Assembly (NCBI RefSeq): GCF_037975245.1
Contig: NC_092569.1
Span: forward strand, 15,869,501 to 15,933,500
DNA from: Apostichopus japonicus
Taxonomy: Eukaryota; Echinodermata; Holothuroidea; Aspidochirotida; Stichopodidae
Direction of reading: 5' to 3'
Length of the DNA stretch: 64,000 bases
Shown here: piece after piece, positions 11,151 to 25,674 of the stretch
Layout of the letters: each line of letters begins with the position of its first letter
How positions within the stretch are numbered: position 1 is the first letter of the stretch
Notes under the pieces: generated by a model
Told to the model about the DNA's origin: nothing
Seen by the model: only the letters and a program-made list of their open reading frames with translations
The model's database searches: none
Made by a program: the position numbers and the translations under genes

Positions 11151-12690
11151 AAGTTTTGATTGCATATGACCTTTGACTTTCTAATACAATTCTGATGCTC
11201 ACTAAGGTGAATCCTATACGATATAGTTGCGTACTTTTGGAGTCAACATGTTCACTAAGGTTTTCAGAACTTGACCTCTGGTGACCTGAAATGACCTTTT
11301 AGCCCTATAAACACTAACATGTCCTTGTACTCAGTTTGGTGAATACACATCAAAATATGAACGTTACTCAAGCTCTTTTCTTCAATATTTATCTGATTTA
11401 CAAGTTTTTTTCCCCTTCGGGTTGCCTCTTATGACCTCGAATTACTGTTGACCTGTACGAAAATCGCAAAGCTTCTCGTGCGAACCAAGGTAGATCCACA
11501 TGTACATTACAGTGTAAACTGAACGATCACGTTTGGTGTTGGCCATGGGTTTTACCAATAATATTCTTGTATACTCACTAAGTATGGCAGGTCTTGCCAA
11601 GTTGGGGGGGGGGGGAAGGGAGGGGGAGGTGTTGCTGATCAGCTGACAACCCTCAAAAGGTTGAAAGATACATTTCAGCTCAATTGATAAATATTTTGTA
11701 CAAACACAAGAGCACATCTATCGGAGCTTATATTTAGTCTTTTCAAGAAGCTAATACACGAAAATGATTTTTTTTTTATTATAATTTTCACATTTGCCAA
11801 ATTATCAACACGAAATATTGAAATTGTATAACAGGTTTTTACGACATCAAATTCCTCGTGTTTTAAATTCAACTTAGTTAACATATAAACTGATTAAAGA
11901 AACCGCACTGCTTAAAACTTGTCTTAGCGTTTCGGTGATTGCTTTTAATTATAGAGATGGGAATTTACCAGGGGTAGCGTGGCCGGGTGGCGTCGGAGGT
12001 TTCATAACCAACCCTTTTCACGGATTAGAAATAAATCTTCCCATCGTTAACTCAAATTAAAACGTGTTTGTTATTAATCACGTGACATTTTGCTGAAAAT
12101 TAAGGCATAAAAAGCCCCAGTTTTGTAGAAATGTACTTCAAAAGACAATCACCAGAGGCTAAATGATTCCTTGCCAAATTTATATGAAAACATTTAATGG
12201 AAATTGCATTACAAGATACGACCTCTACTGACCTCCAATGAAATGTGATCTCCACAGAAAGCTATCGCTCCTTGTATTATTTTACGGTGGATCCACCTAC
12301 CTTCTTAGAAGTACAACCAGGCTTTATTATTTGAGTTGGTGTGTTTACAATGTATTTAGAATTTGACCTCGGTTGAACCCAAATGACATTTGTCCAATAT
12401 GGTTCTTGTACTCACTACTGTGGTCCAACGTACCAACTAATTTATCCAAGCTTTAATTTTACAGTTATCGTGTTTACAAAGATCGTTGAACCTTGACCTA
12501 TGTTGACCTCCAATTTCTATAAAGATCTTGTATTAACTTCAGTGGTCCCAAATAACACGTTTGTTGTTTCACTCAAGCTTCGCTTTGCAGTTATCATCTT
12601 TACGAGGCATTTCGGTTTTGATCTCAGATGACCTTTGACCTCCAGCAATTGCAATAGGGTTCTTGTATCTACCAAGCGAAATTTAAATAC
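11150..12690 (+). repeat. Degenerate ~130-bp tandem repeat
   Basis: The words TTGACCTC, TGACCTCCAA, ATGACCTTTGACC and TTCTTGTACTCAC recur. From about 12211 to 12660 the spacing of equivalent positions is roughly 127-138 bp (near 12211, 12349, 12481 and 12608). Looser copies appear near 11160, 11264 and 11440. Each clearer unit also carries a CAAGCTT..GCAGTTATC..TTTACA segment. Divergence is high, so the array is old. No coding potential. Confidence 0.65.
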
Positions 12691-12766
12691 CAAGTATATC
12701 CAAACTATATCCAAACTTTTTTTTTTTGAGAGTTATAGGATTCTTGCACACAAGAAACGTGCATCT

Positions 12767-12769
<3 letters not shown>

Positions 12770-12813
<44 letters not shown>

Positions 12814-12832
12814 CTATATATATATATATATA
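12770..12832. repeat. (TA)n microsatellite
   Basis: About 60 bp of alternating TA with GTATA and CTATA interruptions. Confidence 0.95.
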
Positions 12833-15238
12833 TGGGTATGTGGTATGGGTATGGTCCAAAACTTCATAAAAGACAGCACGTATGACGTCACAGTCTTACA
12901 GTCTTCCCCAGTTTAAATTTTCCATCAAATACTATGTTGCACCGTAAAGAGCAGAAACGTAGAGAGAAACCACCGACATTTAGATATATTAACGTGTTTA
13001 ACCGGAACGCGCGTGAACAAACATACATATTATATTCTAGAATGGCGCCATAGAAAACGTCTCGCTTTCTTATGCTGCCAGGAGAAATGTCTCTCTTTGC
13101 TCTGCTTTTCGCCACGAGTCGGAAAATGTAACTTCGAATTTCATATCTCACCAGCTCTAAACACATCTTTTTCCATAGTCATTTCAAGTAACGGAAACAA
13201 GTTGTATCAGGTATAGACACCTTCCATACGTAACAGCTGTCCTCGACGTCAGCACTATTCAGTTCTTGCAAAATAGTCAACATAAATAGCGCCATCATTT
13301 TGGTGAGACGGCTTGTCGTAAAGACGTCTCACATATCCAAGCCGAATGGTCTTTGTTGCACTCCGTTGTTTCTAAATAACATTATTTCGCATTGATTTTC
13401 AGGCCATTTGTCACATTGTGGAACATTTATGACAATGTGCTGCCATCAGATGGCGATGACGTAGAACCAGAATGACGTAATCCAGCTGCAAACGGCCATG
13501 TCTGTAACGAATGAGCATAAAGGGCATTGTTAATTGTTTATAAATAACAAGCAAACATGTATCGTATAATACTGTGTAAGTGACAATAATATACTAGGCT
13601 CAATGAAGGTTACTGTATGAGAAAAGTAATGTCTTGTGAGACGAATGTGGATCTACTGTGATGCATGTTATCTTTGTAAATAGCCTACTGTTCAATCTAC
13701 GTGGATTTATTTCTTCTTAATCCTTTCCTATGTTCAATTTCAATCCCCAGACATCACCGCAATGGTCGTGAAAATTCTGATTGGTCGTTTTAATTTAAGT
13801 TTCTTAATAATTTAAATCAAATATTTTACGTGGGTAAATGCTTCTCTCTCATATTCCATAGGACATTCGATTAATATTTATCGTTGTTTTAATTTTATGA
13901 TTACAGTGGAGAAACATACAAAGGATCCGTTTTTACTCTCATGGTCCCTATTCCCTTACTTACCGGAATACTACTTTATGCCTCCTACTCCCCCCTCACC
14001 TCTACCCCAGTCACTCAAGATATGTCATTACTCCATTCAAAACGTAGTAAGTGTGACAATTATATCCGATATGCCTACATGAATTGACTTGCTACTTGGA
14101 TATTATCAACAGCGCAATAGCATCACATATTTAACTCATGTATCGTACGCGTACACAAGTCCCGGTTTCCCGGTAGTAGGCTACTCTGTACAGTGTGTGA
14201 ATATACTACGTTCGACTCAAGGTTGGCAATGCTTTGAGCGCGTGGTGGCTGGTTCCCTTGAATTGTACGAGACGCCAAGACCAGAACTCATGAGCCCGTA
14301 TATTGTAAAACAAAAACAAGGTCAATCACCGACCATTACCACTCATCGACGATTTCCGACACAAGTTCAATACAATGAATGATAAGCCTATGTACGTAAT
14401 AGACGTCACAAGTTAAACGAAGGTCGCATCCTGTTTGATGATTGGTCGTAGAGATTCCAACGCTAGTTTAATTTATTTATTTATTCTCTTCTTATTTATT
14501 AGATGTGGGGGGTGGGGGTTAAATTTATGGCGGATACATTATCAGTCTGTGACAATCAATAGAAGCCACCCATGCATGACTACTGCAGACCCAGCCTAAA
14601 CGAAACTTTTCTTATCTCCGATTCAGTATAATTAATATAGTTTTCATAACACAATGTGACAGGTTACGGTGAAAATCTGGCGAAATGTAAACAAAAATGA
14701 AACGAATTTCCTGCAACACTTGAGCGTCATTTTCCAAACATTCTGAACTAAATCAGCTGGCTGGCTATCATAGCATGCTTGATTACGACACCCTCAAATA
14801 TTCACCTTCCGTCTTTAAACTGGTTTTATCAAGAGTATCAAATTGTAACGTTTTGGAGTTACGTAAACTTTCTCGTATTGTAAAGAAGAAAAAAAAAAGA
14901 CTTGGTATGCAAAAGAAATCGAATTATTTATCGAAATAAATTATCGAAAGAATTGTGTTAGCAAAAAGCTATAAAATCTAAATTGTTATAGTTGATGTTT
15001 CATTTAGCCAGTAACACTGCAGAGACTTACTATCTTACCGAACGGTGACAAACAGTTTGGTTTCGATACACTGCAAATATTCCTCCCTCTTTAAATTGTT
15101 AACGCCCACCCGCTCCCTCCCCCACACACCCAACTATTAGAACTCATTGTTATGGGCCTCGTTTTTTTTTATCTTTTTTATCTATAGTCGATTTTATTAT
15201 TGTCGACATTAACCCTTTGCGAAGTACTACCCATATTA
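12833..15238. other. Intergenic, nothing recognised
   Basis: Open frames up to about 97 codons exist (for example 14089-14382), but none shows domain motifs, codon regularity or splice context. Short C-rich patches occur at about 13985 and 15110. Confidence 0.4.
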
Positions 15239-15638
15239 CAGTGGCGGAGCGTCCATACAGTCAGGGGGGCGGATGCCCCCACCCCCCCCCCCCCCCCTGA
15301 CGGACTCAAATGGACTGCTGGCGCCCTTTTCAGCTGTTTACTTATTCGCGATTATTGACTTTTTTATTGCGCTCTCATCTACCTATTGACATTTGTCACA
15401 TTTTGTTGGTGTAATTTTCTGACAAAATGCTCTAACATCTATTTATTCTTCGTTTATCTGTAAATTAGAAAGGCCCGGAAAGGGTCATTTCCGGCGATCT
15501 AGGGAGTATCTTTACTCAAAAAATTTCTGTACGCTCCGCGCCAACTTGTGGTGGCGCTCCGCTTAGATAGTGTTGAAAGCGCCCCTACAGAACATTCTCG
15601 CCCCCCCCCCCCGAACAATACCCCTAGCTCCGCCACTG
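15239..15638. mobile_element. TIR element (MITE) related to 4966-5268
   Basis: It begins CAGTGGCGGAGC and ends GCTCCGCCACTG, with C-rich runs just inside both ends. The interior word GGTGGCGCTCCGCTTAGATA and the TTTCCGGCGATCTAGGGAG stretch are shared with 4966-5268. The flanks CATATTA (left) and CATATTT (right) are a plausible, slightly diverged target duplication. It is non-autonomous. Confidence 0.75.
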
Positions 15639-17604
15639 CATATTTACATTTCAAATGATCAAACAAAGAAAATATACCATCATGTGATATTCTTTTTTCC
15701 CCTAAAATAATGTCTATACACTGAACTGTCGCATAATTGGGTGATTCCATTTGATGTGCAAAATGTTGTCGCATAGACATTTGTCATGATACTAAGTATT
15801 ACTTACATACGAGAACCAGAACAGATTTGTTTGAAAGTTCGAGTGTTTTAGCCTTTTTCATTTACTTTTGTTTTCACTGTGTTAATTTACAATACCATAA
15901 CATGTGATACGACAATAATTAGCCAAAACTAAAAATAATATCGAACAGAGAAAAACCTAATTTTACATGAAAAAATTATAACAATCCTTGATGTTGCATA
16001 ATGTGGTGCTTTTCCTTGATTATAAATGATGAACATCCAAATTGAGAGCGAAAATTAAAATAAAATTCGTGAGAATTTTGGATTTTTTTTTTTAAATCTA
16101 CAGGTATAAATATATTTTTTTGTCATGCACTTTTTTTTTTAAATCACAGGATTACCTTTCCTTTTTTCCATGTTTAATTAACTTGTGCTGCATTGTTATG
16201 GGGAATTTACTAAATAACCGTTCGGTTATTTACCAATAGTAACGCCAGAGTCCCAACATAAGGAAACGTTATGAAAACATTGATTACGACATAATTATTT
16301 TTACGTTTTGACTGAGATGTGTTTATCATTTATTTCAGTTATGCTGAAAATCGAAGGTCTCGAAATCATCTTTCCGAACAAAATCAATGAAAATACCAAA
16401 CTTTATTTAATTAAAATTCATTGAATTTATCTATTGAATTTGTTCTGTATTTTCTCGCTAAAAGTACTCCGATGAATTACAATCTGACTTTGAGATGTAC
16501 ACAGTCAAACATTGAAAGTTAATGAATTAATTCTTAATTGTAGGGAAAATTATATAATATGGTAACACTCCCTTCTTAAATCACTTTTGAAACAAGCTGC
16601 GATTTTTCTGTTTAAAACGTGACACTGAAAGTTGTTAGTGTGAACCTGGGTGAATTACAACACAGCAATATTAATTGTGACACAATGAAAATATTATTAA
16701 ACGATATCTGTAACGTAAATTGCATATTATGAAGACCATTCAGTATCACAGAAAATAAATATTGTTTCCACACGAAGTCTTTTCTGGACCGTCCAGTGAT
16801 ATAGTCGTAACTTCTATGTGTCAATTGACTGAATTATTTATGTAATTACAACTTATTATTTACGTATTATTTAATGTAATTGTATATGTTTATGACGGTC
16901 GCATGCTTCCATACTGCAGCAAAATTATGACGCAAAGTACATTTCTTTTGAAATGGTTTACTCGTGTACATTAGTGAGTCATGTCTTCGTTGAGCACAAC
17001 ACAACATGGGTAACGATTGTATGGTATGAACGTAACGCAATATTACTAAATGCCTGAAATGCGATCGTAAATCATGAAAGGCTGGAACCCCTTTCCCTCC
17101 GACTTCCCCATCCTCAAATGTATTATTTTCATTGGATAAAGTATTACAACTCTCTGTTATGGCGCTCTATTTGCGTTATCCTCTCATCTGTTTTGGTGTA
17201 ATAATTGTTTCGCTAATATTTTCGACTACAGTCACGTGACAATGCTAAAAATGTTTCTTTGAGCAGTCAAGATTTTGTTGTCTGTTTCAAATATTAAATA
17301 GAAATATTGAACAGCATTAATGACAAATTTTGCAGATTGATAAAGCCTGCGATTTATGAATTGTGTTTGCGACGAAATAGTTAGGCTTTATTGAAATGAA
17401 GTATATTATCGTATCATATTATCGGTATTCCAATATAGGCAAATTTTAACATTTAATATCAGCAAAATCAACGCCATACGCTGTTATAAAAGGGGATTAA
17501 TTGTTGTCTACCTTCTTGGCTGAAATCTACTAGCATTATACGTTCAATACAATAATTAATTTATTCATTCATAATTGTTTAGCTATCACGTTGGTAAGAG
17601 AAGT

Positions 17605-17606
<2 letters not shown>
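15639..17606. other. Intergenic, nothing recognised
   Basis: Strongly AT-rich sequence with A and T homopolymers. No exon, RNA gene or repeat family member was recognised. Confidence 0.4.
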
Positions 17607-18476
<870 letters not shown>

Positions 18477-18947
18477 AGTTGTAGTAAGCTATAAGTCCAT
18501 ACTATTAGTACTTATTTTTATTTTCAAGTATATATATATAGTTACGTGTTGTACTCGTTTTCACTTTTCTCGTGCAGTTATTTCGCATAGTACTAGTAGT
18601 ATCAATTCTGTTACGAGATTGAATACCCGTCCCCTCGTATTTTCAAATTATTATACTCTAGCCTGTCTGCTTAAAAGAGTCTGCAACATTTCCCCCTGCA
18701 TAAATTATAACATAGGAGTGCAACCGGAATTTACGTCATTTACAATATTTAAAGAATATCAACATTGCCCCCAAAAATAGCAAAATATGTCAAATATTGG
18801 TCACCTCTGCTTAAACTCTTTACTAATATTTTAATAACACTCTATAACGTATAGTTATTCTGAGTGAGCCATTTAACTGTCTATTTAATAAAGTAATAAC
18901 CATTTATCATCACTACATGGCGTAACTTATGCCTCTGCATAGGAATT

Positions 18948-19183
18948 GCTTAGATGACTATAGACGAACGGGATTTACATCATTTGCAATATTTAATGTT
19001 CATCATTATTACCCCCCCCCCCCCCAAGAAAAAAACAATCTACAGGAAAGCACTTTGGAATATTTCTCGTAATATTTTAGCATTTTCAAATTTGGGACCA
19101 ATGCTGATGACCTTTGAAAGGCACAGTCGTAATTGGTTAGAGAAGCGACGGTCTGACCATTTATCAGATAGGATTCGATATAC
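18948..19183 (+). repeat. Direct duplication, copy 2
   Basis: Partner of 18050-18283. The only obvious differences are the length of the C run and the border sequences. A third, very diverged relative may lie near 18720-18780 (TTTACGTCATTTACAATATT, then a short C run). Confidence 0.9.
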
Positions 19184-22100
19184 AGAGCAATACAGGTAGT
19201 CATTAAGATATTAAAGACGTAACAAACCGCAACAAGCCTACACCGAAGTTAGAATTTATCGAATTACAAAGGATCTCGTGCAGTATCTCAGCCAATCGTT
19301 GCATTTTAGATTTTTTTTTTTCGTTTTTCTTTTACCTTCGCTCTTTCTCACTAACATGGTTGACGAGAGGTTATTATGTCCTGATAGTTAATTAGTTGAC
19401 GTTTGCCTATAATCATACCTTGAGCTCAACCCTCCCCCGCAGACTCCCCGGGTGAAATGCTTGTAGCACGAGATATGTAAACTTGTAAGGGGCATTGTAC
19501 TACAAAGAAAACTTAACGGAGACACAAACCAGTAATTATTAGTCTCTTTGTGATAAAGATAACTTCAAAATACAGTTATGAAAAATCTGATTCAACTTAG
19601 GAGACAACAAATTCTAAAATATGACATCATGTGCTTAAACTATCTTTGTTTTCTAAGTCCATTGTTTGGTGTTTTTAGTTTCTATATTTGCAGATGGGTT
19701 TAGTAAACGCTGAACCTAAAATATGGAACCTCTTTATATAATATCTCATGATTAGAATGGTGCCAGGATCTACACTGTTTACATTCTATCTTAAAAATAT
19801 GTAAAGAAAATATATAGATAAAATTAAAGGTTTCCGACTCTAGCGGTCGTATGACATCACATATTCACGAAACGACACTGTTCTCAGACGCGGCCTGTAA
19901 ACCTAGATATCTTCTTAGCCGTTTGGGAGGGGCGGGAGCGAGGTGGGAGGGGGGCTTTCTCTTCACAAAGATCTCCGTCTTATACGCCAAAGTTGATGGT
20001 TGGGGCTGTGATCTCCTTTAAGATCCTTTTAGAGGGTTTGTATAAATGATACAGGCATTTGGCATTTGCGCCGGAATCCTTTTACTGTTGTTAGATTTTA
20101 AATGTTGTTACGTCACCCTGAGGTTCACGTTCCTTACCAACTAAATTCGAATCCGCAATATATACAAATTATCGCCATCCACCACGAATTAATAGTACTA
20201 TTCAACACTGGTTATGAACACTGGGTATCAACATTTTGAGACTATACAGTATTTAAACTATTCAAAAAACATTTGTGTAAGGCACACCGATTCATGGCTT
20301 AAAGGTCTACGGACACTTGGCCAATTTGTTCCATAATCAGTATATTTGTTGTGTGTGATAAACTCATTCAAAACTTCTTTGAAAATATTCGAAAAGCTCT
20401 TTTCGTTTCAAGATATACACATTTGAAGTTTTGATTAATCTGGTAAAACTCATAAAATATGTGCAAAGTGGTACGCTCATTAGCATTTCTCTTATTTTAA
20501 CCCCTTATTACAAGGCCACATATTTCATTTGAATAATGCGATGTTCCTCTTTTCAAAGAAGACAATAAAATATTTCAAAATATCGCCAAAAGGGTTCAAA
20601 CTTGTGTTTCAGTGTTCCTTGTTGTAAAGTTGTAAATACATTACAGAAAATTAAGCAGTCATACCCTATAGTACATCATCAATGTGCATAATTAGCTATT
20701 TGTTTATTCATACATGAAACAAGAATTATGGTAAGACTAGTAAATGGTCATATCTTGATGGATTTTGATGGGAACTGCAGCTATTTCATGATTTCTAATG
20801 CCTTAATACAGTGATTAGGACAATGCTGTTCCTATACGTGTCCGTAGACTCTTAACAGCGAGTAAAAGAAGAGTGGGCAAAATTCGTCATTTCGGTTGTA
20901 TCATTGTAAGACTGAAATACAGTCAATAAAATGTGCCACATACAATTCAGATTCAAACAAGATTTATATTATTTGAATATATAATTTGCAATGAATAATG
21001 TTGGCGTTTCTGTAATGTTTCATATTGTTTATTTTCGTTTTGTTTAATTGCAAATAATAACAACACAAACCTTCAATCACGGGAGACATAAAAAAAATAT
21101 AATTTTTATATGGATTTATCGTCATTTTAAAGATGATGTGGGAGTTTAATTTCTTCCGAAAATTAGACAAATAAGAAATAAAGAATTTAAGTAAAGACCA
21201 ATTACAATTAAAAAAATATTAACAATACTCAGAAAGCGGCCTGTGTTGATTTTTTAATTAGTAAATTGCCATATAAAAATTGAAAGCAACGAAAAGTATT
21301 TGGGATAACGTTATATTTGATTTGCAAAGGCGGCAAGAGAGTTTATTTGACGGATATGGGGGAGGGAAGGAGGCACAAAGTTGCCGGGACAAGTGACTTT
21401 CCTTTGCTGCATTTACAAAATCGAATCAAAGCTTTCCGACAAAATGGATCCGCTTTGTATATTAGGCCTATACTGCAAGTTTTAGTGATTAACTAATTTG
21501 AATTTAATTTTTCAACAAAAGGTCACTTTTTTTTAAGTAACAAAAGACACTGTTTATTTACAAGTAAAAAGAAGGGGGAGTACTTCTCATGAACAGAAAG
21601 GGACACTTGCGGAACATGAAAAATTGCATTTGTTATGTTCTTCGAAGAACTTTGGGAGTACATGCTTCATGTGGCGGTTCCCCACCCCACCTCCCCCCTC
21701 CTCCCGACCCGGTTCCGACGACCGACCCTGAAAGTTGTAGCTTTATAAAGAATGAGTTTTATATGGGCAGTTGACTTTATATACGCTCTCTACATGCAGT
21801 AGTACAGTTAATTCACAGATTTTTCTTCCTGTTTCCAATCACGATAGGCACAAATTCTGTGGTGTTTGTGTAGGCGACTATATATAGCTGCATCATACGT
21901 CCTAGATATTAGCAGACTTTTTCAAATTAATTGAGGTAGCTTAAGACACTTTACCCTTTCTTCCCACAAAACCCACAAATTCTCTGTTCGTAACCATACC
22001 ATGCCGACGGTAAACATATTTAGTGAAGTGCCGTTTAAGTAACATCTGGTTTAACTCTGTTCTATAGTCTTGGCCGCGACACCAATATACAATTTATATT

Positions 22101-22667
22101 TTTGCCCAGACAGTTTAACATTTTCCCTCTTCCATCAAAATCTCAACAATCCGCGCCATTTATATAAAGATTCAACACAGGCGCGCTTGCTAACATGTTA
22201 AATCAGTAAACTTTACTTTTACGTTTATTCGTTTTCGGTATGTTCATTTTTGAAAACAAGATCACAGATGAATACAAAAAAAAAAAAAACATCACCTTAA
22301 CTTTCATGTTTTCTAGAAAAGTAGAGAGACAAAAAAGAAAAAGAAGAAAAGCCCATTGTGTTACTGTTTTGGGATGTATTTTTTTTACTGCATTGAATTT
22401 CAATGATTTTTTTATCAACTACTCCGGCACTACATATAGGAGCAACACAATAGTAATCAACCTATTAAATCAATCTTCAATGAATATTTCCAAATGTGTT
22501 ACGAAGTTATACCCTACTAACAATTGTCATGAGTGTAAGTCATTTGTTTTCTAGCTACTCATTGAAGTTATTTCATTAATACCCTACTGATGTATAGCCA
22601 CAGAAATATCCTATCGTCATTATAACGACAGACATTAAGAACTATAAAATAATCCAATCAAACTTAC
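19184..22667. other. Probable intron and 3' region of the minus-strand bHLH gene; no exon found
   Basis: The bHLH exon ends at a donor at 22667, so its last coding exon should lie to the left on the minus strand. In vertebrate TCF21 that exon begins TWPFMVAGK. I looked for the corresponding minus-strand pattern and did not find it here; it may be farther away or diverged. The words TCTACGGACACTTGG (near 20308) and GTGTCCGTAGACTC (near 20840) form a widely spaced inverted pair around about 520 bp, possibly an old repeat. Confidence 0.4.
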
Positions 22668-23249
22668 CAGCTTTACTGGATGAACAGATTCCTGTTCGTT
22701 TTCATTCTGTAGTATTCGCTGAAGATGGGCAATGTAACAAGCAGCTAACCTTAAAGTATCCAATTTAGACAATTTGGTATCATCGGGTACCCACGGCAGA
22801 CTTGTTTTCAGTTTTGTAAAAGCTTTGCTCAAAACTCTCATTCTACTACGCTCTCGTGCGTTAGCTGCGTTCCTCTGCGACGGCTTAATCGGCGCACGAG
22901 TTCGCGAACTCTTCTTCGAAACTCTGCCGCCGGTCAGTTTCTGTTTCCGCCTCCGTCGACGGGTCGTTTCTGTTTGCTCCCCTGTCTTCACTCCCTTCGG
23001 ATGAACCTGATCCTTCTCCGTCCCACTTGTCTCCTCCGACGAACTTGTTGCAAAGTCTCCATCTTGTCTCTGAAAGTAATCGAGATCTATCTCGAACGCT
23101 ACATCAATCGTATCATGGTCAACCGATAGCGAAGTTTTGAAACCATTGTAACCGAACTGTTCCGCTGTGAATGTGTGAGAATGTTGCGATAGAGGCTCGC
23201 CGAGCCCGTTCATGGGCATGGCGTAACAAGCTGCTAGCTCCGATGCCAT
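22668..23249 (-). CDS. TCF21: TCF21/musculin-type bHLH transcription factor, first coding exon (194 codons; 3' exon not found)
   Basis: Encodes a nuclear class II bHLH factor that would bind E-boxes as a heterodimer with an E-protein; vertebrate relatives control mesodermal and muscle progenitors. From ATG at 23249 there is an acidic Ser/Glu region (residues ~60-80), basic stretches (RRRRRKQK and KKSSRTR, ~97-118), then the bHLH at ~125-180: [39 protein letters not shown] and YIAHLQRIL. The residues and the following VHPVKL are diagnostic of TCF21/MSC. The frame stops being TCF21-like exactly at a GTAAGT donor after that Leu, in phase 0. In vertebrate TCF21 the coding intron falls at the same VNL/TWPF point. 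The frame is open upstream of this ATG, but that part is low-complexity Ile/Phe/Cys and likely intron or 5' UTR (acceptor-like GAAAACAG before 23276). TCF21 versus MSC cannot be separated from one exon. Confidence 0.9.
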
Positions 23250-23396
23250 TTCGGAGTGTAACTGCCTTCCTTCGCCTGTTTTCAATAATATAATAATAAT
23301 AAAATAGAAACAACAACAACTAGGGTCTAGGCCAATAGGAAAACAGAATATTGTTTGATCAGTATTTCTATGCGTACATTTCGTGACTACTACCAC

Positions 23397-25590
23397 AAGA
23401 TAAAAACACAGTCAAACACAGACAAATTCCATGCGTCATATTTATAAAAATAAAAATAAAAAAATTGCACGATGATCCAGCAATCCGCAATACTTGTATC
23501 TTTCTCATAGATGAAGTGATATGTAAAGCAATCGTATTATTCCAGTGACAGTTCCCGGGTTGAACTAGGCGTAGTCATTTCAGCTACTGCCAGAAAACAC
23601 TCCGTATATTATCTGTACGTAAATTGTTTCGATCTGTTTTCGTTTCAGATTCAAAAAAGTTAAAGTCAGAGACCGCTAAATAAACGACAAAATATGCAAA
23701 AGTCTCTAAATCGGTGAAGTGCCAGATTTTAAAGGAAGAAATTCATGCTCGTGTGTAATTGTTTGTGAACTGATCAATTGTTTTAAGTCGTTATCTTTAT
23801 AACGATTAACCACGGCCCTATTGCGTACGGTCAAACACGTGACAAACACGAACAAATTCGTGTACAAGGTCAAATGCTAATTTCTCCTCTGTAGTTCGTA
23901 AAGGGCAAAAAATGTTGCATCAAAACAGTTCCTTTAACATTTTAGTATAAATTTTAACACCTTTCAATTCCATTTGCTCACTGAAATAATATTTGATGTT
24001 TTCTCCAACTCTAATCATTTAAATGTTACAGTTGACGAAGCGTTTAAACTGGCACTACTGTATTCAACATTCTTTAGTTAACACTTCCCAGTTGTATTGT
24101 TGCTGGTCCGTTTATTGCTAAGAAGGTAATTGTTACGCTTTGATGAAAAATACTGCATATTTGTCTCTCTACTTGCATTTAATACAATGAAGCTCGTAAC
24201 TTGGATATCTGGATTTTTTTTATTTTAAACTATATTTTAATATCATTGTTTAAAAATTTGACAAACAATAAAAGATATTTGCTTGGAGATCGTCGTTTTG
24301 TAATTTAATAGCGGCGTTGGCCGTTTCGTAAAGAAACTTCATTGTTTCTCGATATGCAAAGGCTGCAGCTGTTACACATAATTAAATAGGAAAACAAATT
24401 TTCAAGAAAACTTGAGACAAAACAAAATTTCAAAGGAAAAACAATATAATGCACTTCAAGTCAGTCAATATGTTTGAGCAAGCCGTATTCCAGAAATTCA
24501 TGGGCAGAAGTCGCTTGGCTAATTTATTTGTTTCGCTGCTGTAAGATAGAAATGACCTCTGAAATGTTTTCGGTCTGCGCTGATCAGCAAATAAACACGT
24601 GAAGGAAATTGTTTTAGGTAGTTTCTACTTGCCTTTAAAAACTATCTCTCTAACGTTTCCTTGTAACTTCCCTGTGTTTGCTCTTACGTAAAACGCTATT
24701 TCCTGTATTGTTCTATGACATAATCTTCTTGGTGTCATTGAGAAACATGGAGAATGGTTTCATTTCCAATACGAAAACAGAAAAAAAAACGAAGATTTAA
24801 AAAAAAAGAAGATTGGCATCCATTTAATAAATATCAAACCGCGGGATATCCAACATTGGGGAACAAGAATATAAAAGTTAAGTGTTTCGGTGACATTAAA
24901 AATAAGGATAATCCGTTCATATTTCGAAGAAATTGAAGAAAATTCGAAGAAATCGAAGAAAGTTCGAAGAAATCCACAAAAGGTCCAACTATTGACAAAA
25001 CCATGGAATAGAAAACATAAGACTTTGTTAAGCTATAAGCTGAGGCATTTGATAAGGTAATGTTAACTGGTCGCCATAAAAGCGCAAATAAAACTGGGCG
25101 GTGCGGAATTTGAGAGTTTGCAACCGAGGGAGAAATGTATTTCCTCGTGCACCTTATAAAAAACCAGACATAAAAGAAGCAGTAAGAATTAGTATTTCAA
25201 AAATTTCTTGAGCAAAATCCTGAACTGAAGAATCACTGCCCGGCATTGAAAACAGGGCACAAATAGTTTTGATGAGCGAACGAGGTAGCTTATTTCGAGG
25301 TTATCCCGACTGGTCTAGTCTAACCTGGTCTAATCATTGCAATTCCGCATTACGCGTCGGAGAGCAAACGAGACCGGTTAAAGTTTTAAAAGAAAAGTTT
25401 GAACGCTTCAGCACTCAAAGTACGTGGTGATGGTGACCTTAAAGAAATAAAACCAGGGCAACGGGTGACATGCCCTGTCAGAATCTAGCCAATTGAACGT
25501 GAGTAATTTGGTAGATTTTAGGCGTTGGGGCGGGCATTCACCCGAGTGAAATGAGAGATTGACATACGGAAGTCTCTGAAGGAGCGAATG
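23397..25590. other. 5' flank of the bHLH gene
   Basis: AT-rich sequence with no recognised coding exon. An E-box CAGCTG lies near 24367, and a run of GAAGAAATTCGAAGAAA-type short repeats occurs at about 24925-24975. A promoter or 5' UTR exon is expected here but cannot be pinpointed. Confidence 0.4.
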
Positions 25591-25594
25591 ATAA

Positions 25595-25671
<77 letters not shown>
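25591..25671. repeat. (TA)n microsatellite
   Basis: About 80 bp of alternating TA with one AATATA break near the left end. Confidence 0.95.

Positions 25672-25674
<3 letters not shown>

Noticed and set aside
22774-23004. 76-codon plus-strand frame
   Set aside because: Antisense of the bHLH exon.
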